Shown here piece after piece: positions 56,067-63,776 of a stretch of 64,000 nucleotides of DNA. Both the position numbers and the translations under genes were made by a program. The notes under the pieces were generated by a model that was not told where the DNA came from, did no database searches, and was given only the letters and a program-made list of their open reading frames with translations. The stretch is from positions 62,001 through 126,000 of the forward strand of contig CAUZDW010000006.1 of the NCBI GenBank assembly GCA_963578825.1, read 5' to 3'. The DNA is from JAJDNS01 sp963578825 (GTDB lineage Bacteria > Acidobacteriota > Vicinamibacteria > Fen-336). Each line of letters begins with the position of its first letter. Positions within the stretch are counted from its first letter, which is position 1.

Positions 56067-57056
56067 CTACTTCAGGACGGCCTCGATGCGTTCGAGCTCT
56101 TCGGCGGTGAGGTCGGGGGCCGCGAGCGAGTCGAGGTTGTCGTCGAGCTGGCGCACGCTGCTCGCGCCGATGAGGGCCGACGTCACCACGGGTTTCCGCA
56201 GAATCCAGCGGAGAGCCATCTGGGCCAGGCTCTGTCCTCGCTGCTGGGCAATCTGGTTGAGCTTCCGGACCTTCTCGATCTTCTCCTTGGTCACGTGCTC
56301 CGGCCGCAGGAACCCGTGCGGCTTGGAGGCCCGGGAGCCGTCCGGGATGCCATCGAGGTACTTGTCCGTCAGCAGACCCTGCTCCAGCGGCGAGAACGCG
56401 ATGCAGCCGATGCCCTCGCGCTCGAGCACTTCGGTGAGGCCGTCCTCGATCCAGCGATCGAACATGGAGTATCGAGGCTGGTGGATGAGGCAGGGCGTGC
56501 CGAGGCGCCGGAGGATGGACGCGGCTTCCGCGGTGCCCTCCGCCGTGTAGCTGGAGATCCCGGCATAGAGGGCCTTGCCCTGGCGGACCACCTGGTCGAG
56601 GGCGCCCATCGTCTCCTCGAGGGGAGTGTCGGGATCGGGGCGGTGCGAGTAGAAGATGTCCACGTAGTCGAGACCCATGCGGAGCAGGCTCTGGTCGAGG
56701 CTCGCCAACAGGTACTTCCGCGAGCCAAAGTCGCCGTAGGGGCCCGGCCACATGTCCCACCCCGCCTTGGTGGAGATCACCAGCTCGTCCCGCCAGGGGC
56801 GCAGGTCGAGATCCAGGATGCGGCCGAACGCCCGCTCGGCCGAGCCGGGAGGGGGACCGTAGTTGTTCGCGAGATCGATGTGGGTCACGCCGCGATCGAA
56901 GGCGCGCCGAATGATCGCGCGGCCGGTCTCGAAGACGTCGACGTCTCCGAAGTTGTGCCACAACCCCAGCGAGATGGGAGGCAGCCGGAGGCCGCTCCGT
57001 CCCGAGCGGCGATAGGACGTCTCTTCGTAGCGATCATCGGCGGGCGTGTAGGCCAT
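56067..57056 (-). CDS. aldo/keto reductase, YghZ/L-glyceraldehyde-3-phosphate reductase type
   Basis: 329 residues. Its opening, YRRSGRSGLRLPPISLGLWH, the catalytic Tyr in DLANNYGPPPGSAE, Lys in ISTKAGWDMWPGPYG, and HRPDPDTPLEETMGALD closely follow E. coli YghZ, an NADPH-dependent reductase that detoxifies L-glyceraldehyde 3-phosphate and methylglyoxal. SALIGASSVRQL is the NADPH-binding segment. The size is typical and the gene looks intact. Confidence 0.9.
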   Translation of the reverse strand: MAYTPADDRYEETSYRRSGRSGLRLPPISLGLWHNFGDVDVFETGRAIIRRAFDRGVTHIDLANNYGPPPGSAERAFGRILDLDLRPWRDELVISTKAGWDMWPGPYGDFGSRKYLLASLDQSLLRMGLDYVDIFYSHRPDPDTPLEETMGALDQVVRQGKALYAGISSYTAEGTAEAASILRRLGTPCLIHQPRYSMFDRWIEDGLTEVLEREGIGCIAFSPLEQGLLTDKYLDGIPDGSRASKPHGFLRPEHVTKEKIEKVRKLNQIAQQRGQSLAQMALRWILRKPVVTSALIGASSVRQLDDNLDSLAAPDLTAEELERIEAVLK

Positions 57057-57211
57057 GGGCTTCCTCTGTTCGGACGATTCTTCCTCCTCGGTTCTGCAAG
57101 GTCACGAGGCGACGGCGTGCCGGAGGATACAACATCCGGGCAGGGTCGACGACCAACGATACACGCGGTGTCGACATCGATCCGGCGATGAGCGCCCGGC
57201 TGGGCGCATGC

Positions 57212-57217
57212 TAGTCT
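57212..57217 (+). promoter_or_regulatory. -10-like box directly before a GTG start (leaderless)
   Basis: TAGTCT lies 7 nt before GTG 57225, with no ribosome site between. Confidence 0.3.
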
Positions 57218-57224
57218 CGACAAT

Positions 57225-58366
57225 GTGAGCCGGCACTCCCTCATGATGGCGCTCGTCACGCTGGCGCTCGCCACGCCGCTCGCCGCCCAGACAACCGATC
57301 CGATGTTCCGCTCGTGGGAATGGGAGCAAGAGCCTCAGTCCGCCCGCGCTGCGGCCCTCGGCGGCGCCGTGGTCGCCGCCGCCACGGACGCGGGCTCCGC
57401 CGCACTGCATCCGGCATCGCTCAGCCTGTTCAGCGAAACCGACGTCCGGCTCTCTCTCGGGTACGCCGCCTCGACCTCGATCGCACTGGACCGCACAAGG
57501 GCTCGCTGGACGGTGGCTCAGGGAGCCGTCGTTCGCCCCATCGGTCTCCGCTCGGGTCTCCGCGTCTACTATCGAGCCCCCGCTCCGTCGGGCTGGACAT
57601 CGAGGCCGCGGCCCTCCCCGACGGCTCCTCGGACCAGGGTCGTCTCACGGTTGACGTGCGAGAGACCGGTGTGGCTTTCGGAACGGCGATCACGCCTACG
57701 CTGCGGGTCGGGATCCGCCTCGGAGCCGCGCGCCTCGACCTCGGCGGGCTCGTCACGAGCCGATCGGAGGGTGGAGCCGAGGTCCACATTTCGTCGAACG
57801 GAGACGCCTGGGAGCCGAGCGCGGGACTGAGCGTTCTGTTCACGCCCGATCACCGCTTTCAGGCAGGCCTCACCTACGACACGGAGCTGCGCTGGGAGGC
57901 CGAGCGCGCGGGGCCTTCGGGAACCCTGGCCTACGACCTGGTGGCCCCCCCGCGGCTCGCGGCCGGTGTTCTGTTCCGGCCCAGCACCGTCGTGGGGATC
58001 ACCGGTCAGGTCGACTGGCTGGCCTGGTCGAGGGTGCGGGAGGCTCTCGCTTCCGCCAACCCTCGCCCCGACGCGTCGCAGTTCGCCCTCGACGATGCTG
58101 TCGACGGGCGTTTCGGCCTCGAGCTGCGCGGCGAGTACGGCGAATGGCCGTTGTGGCATCGAGCGGTGGTGCGCTTCGGGCTGCACTTCCGATCCCGCGG
58201 GCTCCTGGAGTACGTTGGAGAGGATCCGGTCGAGCAGGCGCGGTTCCCGGGTGGGAGGCGCCGCATCGAGTGGAGTCTCGGTTTCGCTTTCGGCCCTGTC
58301 GAGGTGTCCCGGGTCCGTCGGAAGCACTCCGCGGATTGGGTGATCGGCATTCGCCATGCCTTCTAG
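57225..58366 (+). CDS. outer-membrane protein, PorV/FadL-like barrel (one frameshift)
   Basis: About 380 residues through one frameshift. The signal peptide is SLMMALVTLALATPLAAQ. ARAAALGGAVVAAATDAGSA is the typical N-terminal segment of PorV/OmpP1-type barrels (S-A-R-A-x-A-x-G-G-A). Near 57574 the frame changes and SPRSVGLDIEAAALPDGSSD continues to the end, which finishes WVIGIRHAF with a terminal Phe. One missing base explains it. It may transport hydrophobic compounds or assist secretion; the function is not shown. Confidence 0.7.
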
Positions 58367-58370
58367 AGTG

Positions 58371-59525
58371 ATGAAGGGGCTGGTCCTGCTGGTCCTCCTC
58401 TTGATGGCCGGGGCATCTCCCATGGCCGTCGGACAGGACGCAGGAGGCATCGGTCCCGATGCCGTCCGCATCGCGTTCTTCGGAGATTCAGGATCGGGCA
58501 CCGCCGAGCAGAAGGCGGTGGCCCGCCAGCTGCGACGGGTCGAGGACGACCTGAGGTACGTCTTCCTGCTGGGCGACAACGTCTACTTCACGGGCCAGGC
58601 CAAGCGGTTCGAGCCGGCCTTCAAGTCGCCCTACCGGCGTTTTCTCCAGCGAAGAACCGAGGCGGGTCAGAGGCAGACCGCGTTCCACTGCGCCCTGGGG
58701 AACCACGACGCACGGAAGTGCGCGCTCCAGCCCCGCGAGGACGGCACCTTCGCACGAGATCGCGACGCGTATGCGTGGCAGGAGAAGGGGTGTGACGTCG
58801 AGGAGCAGCTGGCCGACCCGGACTTCGGGTATGTCGGCCAGAACCGCTACTACTCGGTGGAGGTCCGCGGGCCGGGCGGCGAGCTCGTGGCGGAGGTCTA
58901 CGCCCTCGACTCGAACACGCTCGCGTCCGAGAAGCATCCGAATCGCGAAGACTCGGCGCAGCTAGGCTGGCTGGTGAACGCCATCCGCGCCTCGCGAGAG
59001 CGGGCCGCCCGGGCCGGCGTCGATCCCTGGCGCATCGTCACCCTGCATCACCCGATCCGCACTCCTGCCGCCAGGGGTTATCTCTTCGGCCTCGGCGGGC
59101 ACTCCGAGGACCCCACCTTCGTCGATGCGCTCGCCCACGCCTTCAGGCTGGAGGAGAGCGAGGAGGACCGGACCCTCTCGAGTCCGATCCGATCGCTGAT
59201 CGCAGGCGGGCTGGTCGACGTGGTCTTCGCCGGTCACAATCATTTCTACGCTCGGCTCGAACCCGACGAGGACGGCATCCGCCATTTCGTGAGCGGAGGC
59301 GGCGGTATCGCCGTGTACGAGCCGAACAAGAACTCCGCCCCCGTCGTGGCAGGGGGCGGCTTCAACCACTTCGTCACCGCCGTGTTGTCCCCGGATCGCT
59401 TCGAGTACTGCGTGATCGATTCCGCTGGACGAGTCCGCGATCACGGCTCTTGGCGACGCGCCGCGCCTCGGAACGCCGACCTGCCTCTCGACGACGACCG
59501 CTACGAGGTCGTCTGCCGGCCCTGA
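58371..59525 (+). CDS. secreted metallophosphoesterase (purple acid phosphatase-like)
   Basis: 384 residues from ATG 58371; an ATG 15 nt upstream overlaps the preceding gene. The signal is GLVLLVLLLMAGASPMAVG. All five metal motifs of the purple-acid type are present: FFGDSGSG, LLGDNVY, ALGNHD, TLHHP and AGHNHFYAR. It would dephosphorylate organic phosphates outside the cytoplasm. Its 3' end overlaps the BASS gene on the other strand by 25 bases. Confidence 0.85.
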   Translation: MKGLVLLVLLLMAGASPMAVGQDAGGIGPDAVRIAFFGDSGSGTAEQKAVARQLRRVEDDLRYVFLLGDNVYFTGQAKRFEPAFKSPYRRFLQRRTEAGQRQTAFHCALGNHDARKCALQPREDGTFARDRDAYAWQEKGCDVEEQLADPDFGYVGQNRYYSVEVRGPGGELVAEVYALDSNTLASEKHPNREDSAQLGWLVNAIRASRERAARAGVDPWRIVTLHHPIRTPAARGYLFGLGGHSEDPTFVDALAHAFRLEESEEDRTLSSPIRSLIAGGLVDVVFAGHNHFYARLEPDEDGIRHFVSGGGGIAVYEPNKNSAPVVAGGGFNHFVTAVLSPDRFEYCVIDSAGRVRDHGSWRRAAPRNADLPLDDDRYEVVCRP

Positions 59526-60406
59526 GCGGGTGAGCCGAGAAACGGCAGCGTGAGAGACACCGTGACCAGGCAGAGCACTGTGTAGAACGCGCTCGGGACG
59601 GCACCCGCCTCACCGAGGTGGGCCAGCGCGAGGACCGAGCCCAGCCCGGCGTTCTGCATCCCCACCTCGACGACCAGGGTCCGACGCTGCGGGGCCGGCC
59701 ACCGGAAGGCGGTGGCCGCGGCGTAGGCCAGAGCGTAGGCTGCGAGGTTCAAGCCCAGCATGGCCAATGCGAGCCTCGGTCCCAACCCCGCCAGCCGGTC
59801 CCGGTTGGCGGCCACCACGACCAGCAGGATCAACACGATAGCGGCGGAGGCGACGAGCGTCGCCGAGCGGTCCCATCGGTGGGACAGTTCCGTCCTCCAC
59901 GCTCGCAGCGCGATGCCGGCCACCACCGGCAGGACGACCATCCAGGTGGCATTCCACGCCATGGCGCCCACGGGCACGTCGATCCGCGTGTCGGCCAGGA
60001 GCGGCAGCCAGAACGCGATCACCAGCGGCGAGAGCAGCGTGGCGAGAGTGGTCATCGTGACCGAGAGGATCAGGTCGCCGCGAAGCAGCACCGTCATGAG
60101 GTTCGAGGCCATGGCGCCCGGCATGCAGCCCACGAGAACGATTCCCGTTCGTACCACGGGATCCTCGAACAAGAGCGAGACGCCCCCCGCGGCGAGGGGC
60201 ATGATGGCGTACTGGCCGGCGAGCCCCGTCAGCGGCCGGAGGGGAGCCTTCGCAAAGGCACGAACCTGCTCGGGCCGGACGAGCGTGCCCACCGCGAGCA
60301 TGGTGAGGGCAAAGGCCGGCTGCAACGCCGGGCGCATCCAGAGCACGGCCTGCGGGGCGAGAAACCCCACCGCTGCCCCGACGAGAATCGCGATCAGGAC
60401 CGGCAC
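59501..60406 (-). CDS. bile acid:sodium symporter (BASS) family transporter
   Basis: 301 residues from GTG 60406 (GCGGGGA upstream); a GTG at 60442 with AAGG upstream is an alternative. About nine helices are expected. The typical features are MLAVGTLVRPEQVRAF, GCMPGAMASNLMTVLLRGD (sodium-binding segment) and VEVGMQNAGLGSVLALAHL, the conserved E-x-G-x-Q-N-A-x-L. Members move bile acids, pyruvate, pantoate or other organic anions with Na+. The substrate is unknown. Confidence 0.85.
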   Translation of the reverse strand: MPVLIAILVGAAVGFLAPQAVLWMRPALQPAFALTMLAVGTLVRPEQVRAFAKAPLRPLTGLAGQYAIMPLAAGGVSLLFEDPVVRTGIVLVGCMPGAMASNLMTVLLRGDLILSVTMTTLATLLSPLVIAFWLPLLADTRIDVPVGAMAWNATWMVVLPVVAGIALRAWRTELSHRWDRSATLVASAAIVLILLVVVAANRDRLAGLGPRLALAMLGLNLAAYALAYAAATAFRWPAPQRRTLVVEVGMQNAGLGSVLALAHLGEAGAVPSAFYTVLCLVTVSLTLPFLGSPAQGRQTTS

Positions 60407-60586
60407 GGGTCCCCGCTCATGCCCCTCACCCGCATGGTTCACCAGCCTTCTGCTTCGACACGCGACAGCGCGCCTGCGAATTCTATCCGCCAGTGGTCGC
60501 CGTCGCGGCACCGGCGGCGATATCGATTGCGGCCACCTCCAATCGTTTGACGGTGGCACACGATCGGGACATGCTTCGCGCCACGC

Positions 60587-60608
60587 GAGCGTACGAGGAC
60601 GTACGCTC
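60587..60608. promoter_or_regulatory. perfect 9-bp inverted repeat, probable operator
   Basis: GAGCGTACG and CGTACGCTC flank AGGA, 24 nt upstream of ATG 60632. A possible -35/-10 pair (TTGACG 60547-60552, CATGCT 60570-60575) lies immediately before it. Size and place fit a TetR- or MarR-type operator, but no such regulator gene is adjacent. Confidence 0.45.
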
Positions 60609-60631
60609 CATCCGAAACCACGAAGGAGGCC

Positions 60632-61010
60632 ATGAACGTCGCAATCGTCGGGGGCTCCATCGCCGGTTGCGCGGCCGCGATCGAACTCATCCGTGCGGGG
60701 CAAGTCGGCGCGCGCGGCTCGCCACGCGGGCGAGACCTTCTACTTCTCCAGCCAGGAGAACCTCGCCGCCTTCGAGAAGGAGCCCGATCGGTATGCACCC
60801 CAGTTCGGAGGTTTCTGCGCGTTCGGCGTGGCCGTAAAAAAGGCTCGGGTTCCAGTGGACCCCAAGACCTTCAAGATCCAGAATGGGATGCTGCTGCTCT
60901 TCTTCAACGACATGCATGAAGGAAAGAGGGTCAATACGAAGCCCATGTGGGAGCAGAACCCCGACCAGCTGTACGACGACGCGATCGCAACCTGGCCCAC
61001 GTTGAAGTGA
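60632..61010 (+). pseudogene. chimera: FAD-monooxygenase N-terminus joined to a YHS-domain protein
   Basis: AAGGAGG precedes ATG 60632, and the first 24 residues (MNVAIVGGSIAGCAAAIELI...) are the FAD-binding GxGxxG start of a flavin monooxygenase. After about 60700 that similarity stops. In another frame the text becomes HAGETFYFSSQENLAAFEKE, then PDRYAPQFGGFCAFGVAV, a YHS-domain core, open to TGA 61008. YHS proteins normally have about 20-50 more residues in front. A deletion that fused two neighbouring genes explains both truncated ends. The 3' part might be translated from an internal start. Confidence 0.6.
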
Positions 61011-61026
61011 CGCCGTCCCGAGACCC

Positions 61027-61970
61027 ATGAGCAGCGACGTCCTGGCTGAAACACTGGAGGCCCTGAGGCTGCGAGGAACGGCCTACTTCAAAGCTGATTT
61101 CCGCGCTCCCTGGGGGATGGCTGTGCCAGCCAAGGACGTCGCCACCTTTCACGTGGTGGTCCAGGGCCAGTGCTGGCTCCGGGTGCCCGGAGAGACGCCC
61201 AGAGAGCTGCGGCAGGGCGACGTGGTCCTTTTCCCCGAGGGCACCGCTCACGAGCTCGTGCACGCCGCCGACGCTGATGCGTCTCCCGCGGAGAACCTGT
61301 TCGGTCGGCCCGGCGAGGCACCGAAGCTGGGCTACGGTGGGACTGGTTCGGCACCACGCTCGTCTGTGGTCATTTCTCGTATGACCGCCGTGTGCTCCAC
61401 CCGTTCTTTGCCGCCCGGCCCGAGCTCGTCCACATCTCGGGCGAGGACGAGCCACACGCGTCCTGGGTGGCGACCGCGTCCCAGATGGCCGCCGCGGAGT
61501 CCACCGCGGGTCAACGGGGAGCCTCGGTCGTCGTCGACCGCCTGGCCGAGGCTCTGCTCATCCAGACGCTCCGGCAATTCCTGGCGCGCAACGCCAAGCC
61601 CGAGGGCTTCCTGGCGGCAGTCGAGGATCCTCCGGTCGGTCGTGCCCTCGCCTGCATTCATGGACGCCCGGAGCGCAAGTGGAACGTGGGAGACCTGGCT
61701 CACGAAGCGGGGATCTCGAGGTCGGGCCTGGCGCAGCGCTTTCGTGACCTGGTCGGCGAGAGTCCGATGCGGTACCTCGCTCGTTGGCGGATGCTCGCAG
61801 CCCGACGACTGCTGACGGCCGGGGATCTCGGTACCGCCGAGGTGGCCCAGAGAGTCGGCTACGACTCCGAGTTCGCGTTCGCGAAGGCTCTCAAACGCTT
61901 CTTTGGGGATGGCCCAGGAGCCGCCCGCCGAGCCGTCGCGCGAACGCCGGCCGTCAGGGAACGGGGCTGA
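61027..61970 (+). CDS. AraC-family regulator with N-terminal cupin (one frameshift)
   Basis: About 314 residues through one frameshift. Residues 1-190 are the cupin_6 type sensor (FHVVVQGQCWLRVPGETPRE, GDVVLFPEGTAHEL). Near 61336-61341 the frame changes, and the other frame continues WDWFGTTLVCGHFSYDRRVL and HPFFAARPELVHI. The C-terminal HTH_18 has both helix-turn-helix units: DLAHEAGISRSGLAQRF and VAQRVGYDSEFAFAKALKRF. Such regulators often control adjacent oxidoreductase genes; here the neighbour is the disrupted monooxygenase/YHS chimera. Confidence 0.8.
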
Positions 61971-62031
61971 TCGTTTCCAACTTGAACTCCTTCGTATACG
62001 CCCTACGCTTCCGTCGCTCCATGACACCCAT
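61954..62031 (-). mobile_element. 5' stub of an IS3-type transposase OrfA
   Basis: ATG 62031 (GAGGCGAG upstream) gives MGVMERRKRRAYTKEFKLET, then ISPVP and TGA. RRKRR-x-Y-x-KEFK is the N-terminal signature of IS3-family OrfA proteins (HTH_Tnp_1). The similarity ends after about 20 residues, inside the end of the AraC gene. Upstream on this strand the sequence TGGACTTGATTTCGTGGACA looks like an IS3-group terminal repeat, at about 62040-62060. No OrfB or right end is present. Confidence 0.55.
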
Positions 62032-62079
62032 ACTCGCCTCTTCCTGGGTGTCCACGAAATCAAGTCCAGTCCAGGCGAT

Positions 62080-62185
62080 GCACCAGGGCATCCTGCTCGA
62101 AGACCTCCGCTCCCAGGAGCGATTCCGTGAGATCCGACGGCGGATGGCGCTCGATCCTCGACCCGGCGTCGTCACTAAAGACTAA
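62080..62185 (+). pseudogene. possible 3' end of a TPR-type protein
   Basis: An open plus-strand frame ends at TAA 62183 with LLEDLRSQERFREIRRRMAL then DPRPGVVTKD. This resembles the last helix of TPR proteins that follow Ser/Thr kinases or cyclases (L-R-x-D-x-R-F-x-x-L-L-R-R-M). No start or upstream domain exists, so it would be a fragment left beside the IS3 stub. The evidence is about 20 residues only. Confidence 0.25.
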
Positions 62186-63510
62186 AGCAGCGTGCTCGCC
62201 AGCTCCGCGAGGGGGCTGCGCTCGCCTTTCACCAGGTTGACGTGGGCGAAGAGGTCCTGGTCCTTCATCCGATCGATCAGCACCGTGAGGCCGTTCGACT
62301 GGCTGTCGAGGTACGGGGTGTCGATCTGGTGGATGTCCCCGGTGAAGACGACCTTCGAGCCCTCGCCCGCTCTCGTGCTGATCGTCTTCACCTCGTGGGG
62401 GGTCAGGTTCTGGGCCTCGTCCACGATGAAGAACACGTGGTCCAGCGAGCGGCCCCGGATGTAGGCGAGGGGGGCAATGCAGATCTTCTCGTGCTCGATC
62501 ATCTCCGCGAGCGCCTTGTGCTCCCGGCTCTCCCGGGAGAAGCGGTGGCGGATGACGGAGAAGTTGTCCCACAGGGGCTGCATGTAGGGGTCGAGCTTGC
62601 TCTTGATGTCTCCGGGCAGGAAGCCGATGTCCCGGTTGCCCATGGGGACGACGGGCCGGGCAAGGTAGATCTGGTGGTAGCTCTTCCGTTGCTCGAGGGC
62701 CGCGGCGAGGGCCAGGAGAGTCTTGCCCGTGCCCGCGCGCCCGGTCAGCGTGACAAGCTCGACCTCGGGCCTCATCAGCGCGTCGAGGGCGAAGATCTGC
62801 TCGGCGTTGCGCGGCTCGACACCGTAGGCGGGACGCTTGGCGACGCGCTCGAAGGCGCTCTGGCCGCGGTTGTGATGGGCGAGGGCGCTGAGGCTGCCGT
62901 TTCGCATCACGAAGTACTGGTTCGGGTGCAGCCCGGGCAGCGGCTCTCCGAAGGGGACCTCGTTCACGGGAACCGTGTGGGGCTTCGTGTGAAAGCGAGC
63001 GATCGTGTCTTTCGGCAGCCCTTCGAGACACGTCGTCCCGGTGTAGAGCCGGTCCACGTGCTGAACCTTGCCCGTGGTGTAGTCCTGTGCGATCAGACCC
63101 AGCGACTTGGCCTTCATGCGCAGGTTGACGTCCTTGCTCACCAGGATGATCGGGCGCTCCGGCTGCCGTGTCTGCAGCTCCTCGGCCAGCGCCAGGATGC
63201 GATGGTCGGGCTTGCTGCCGGCGAAAACACGCTCGGCCCGCGAAGCCCTGGGCTCCCCCACTTCGACGAACAGACGCCCGCGCTCGGGACCGAGCGGTAG
63301 CCCGTCGGTCAGCGGGCCGTCGCCCGCGAGCTGGTCCAGCTCACGGATGAACTCCCGTGCCTCGAAGTTGATGAGATCGTTGCCGCGCTTGAAGCGGTCG
63401 AGCTCCTCCAGCACGACGATGGACAATGCCACGTCGTGCTCTTCGAAGTTGTAGATACAAGTATGATCGAAGAGGACCGCGTTGGTGTCGATCACGAAGA
63501 GCTTCTTCAT
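62182..63510 (-). CDS. PhoH-family ATPase with N-terminal PIN domain
   Basis: 442 residues from ATG 63510 (MKKLFVIDTNAVLFDHTCIY) with GAGGAAG upstream. Residues 1-140 are a PIN nuclease domain with acidic residues in VIDTN, VVLEELDRF and LVSKDVNLR. Residues 230-442 are PhoH, with Walker A GRAGTGKT and Walker B FFIVDEAQN. PIN-PhoH (PhoH2) proteins act as ATP-dependent RNA-unwinding ribonucleases in some bacteria. A longer start would add 20 residues without a ribosome site. It is divergent from the phosphoesterase at 63777. Confidence 0.9.
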   Translation of the reverse strand: MKKLFVIDTNAVLFDHTCIYNFEEHDVALSIVVLEELDRFKRGNDLINFEAREFIRELDQLAGDGPLTDGLPLGPERGRLFVEVGEPRASRAERVFAGSKPDHRILALAEELQTRQPERPIILVSKDVNLRMKAKSLGLIAQDYTTGKVQHVDRLYTGTTCLEGLPKDTIARFHTKPHTVPVNEVPFGEPLPGLHPNQYFVMRNGSLSALAHHNRGQSAFERVAKRPAYGVEPRNAEQIFALDALMRPEVELVTLTGRAGTGKTLLALAAALEQRKSYHQIYLARPVVPMGNRDIGFLPGDIKSKLDPYMQPLWDNFSVIRHRFSRESREHKALAEMIEHEKICIAPLAYIRGRSLDHVFFIVDEAQNLTPHEVKTISTRAGEGSKVVFTGDIHQIDTPYLDSQSNGLTVLIDRMKDQDLFAHVNLVKGERSPLAELASTLL

Positions 63511-63658
63511 TCTTCCTCGCAGGCTCCCGCCGAACACGGGCTTCGGCAGCGCAGAGCCCAGGCGTTGCACGCCCGGGAGACACGACCAGAGAGGGAAAGG
63601 GAAGGGAGTGGCGCGAATGGACAGATCCTGGCGCGGGTGACTCGCTCAAGACAAGCTT

Positions 63659-63686
63659 AGTGTAGGTTCTCAGTGCTCGGCCGCAA
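63659..63686 (-). promoter_or_regulatory. putative phoH promoter
   Basis: On the minus strand TTGCGG (63681-63686) and TACACT (63659-63664) are separated by 16 bases, about 150 nt before the phoH ATG. The match is moderate. Confidence 0.3.
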
Positions 63687-63723
63687 GTGCCCTCTCCTGC
63701 TAATTTTCTCGTCTGTGGGAACT

Positions 63724-63737
63724 CGGGCCTAGGCCCG
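63724..63737. repeat. 14-bp perfect palindrome in the phoH/phosphoesterase gap
   Basis: CGGGCCTAGGCCCG reads the same on both strands and lies 39 nt before the phosphoesterase start. It may be an operator. CCTAGG-centred palindromes are uncommon. Confidence 0.35.
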
Positions 63738-63776
63738 GTGTTTGACGCGGGTCCATCGCGGGGAGAGAGTCGTGAG

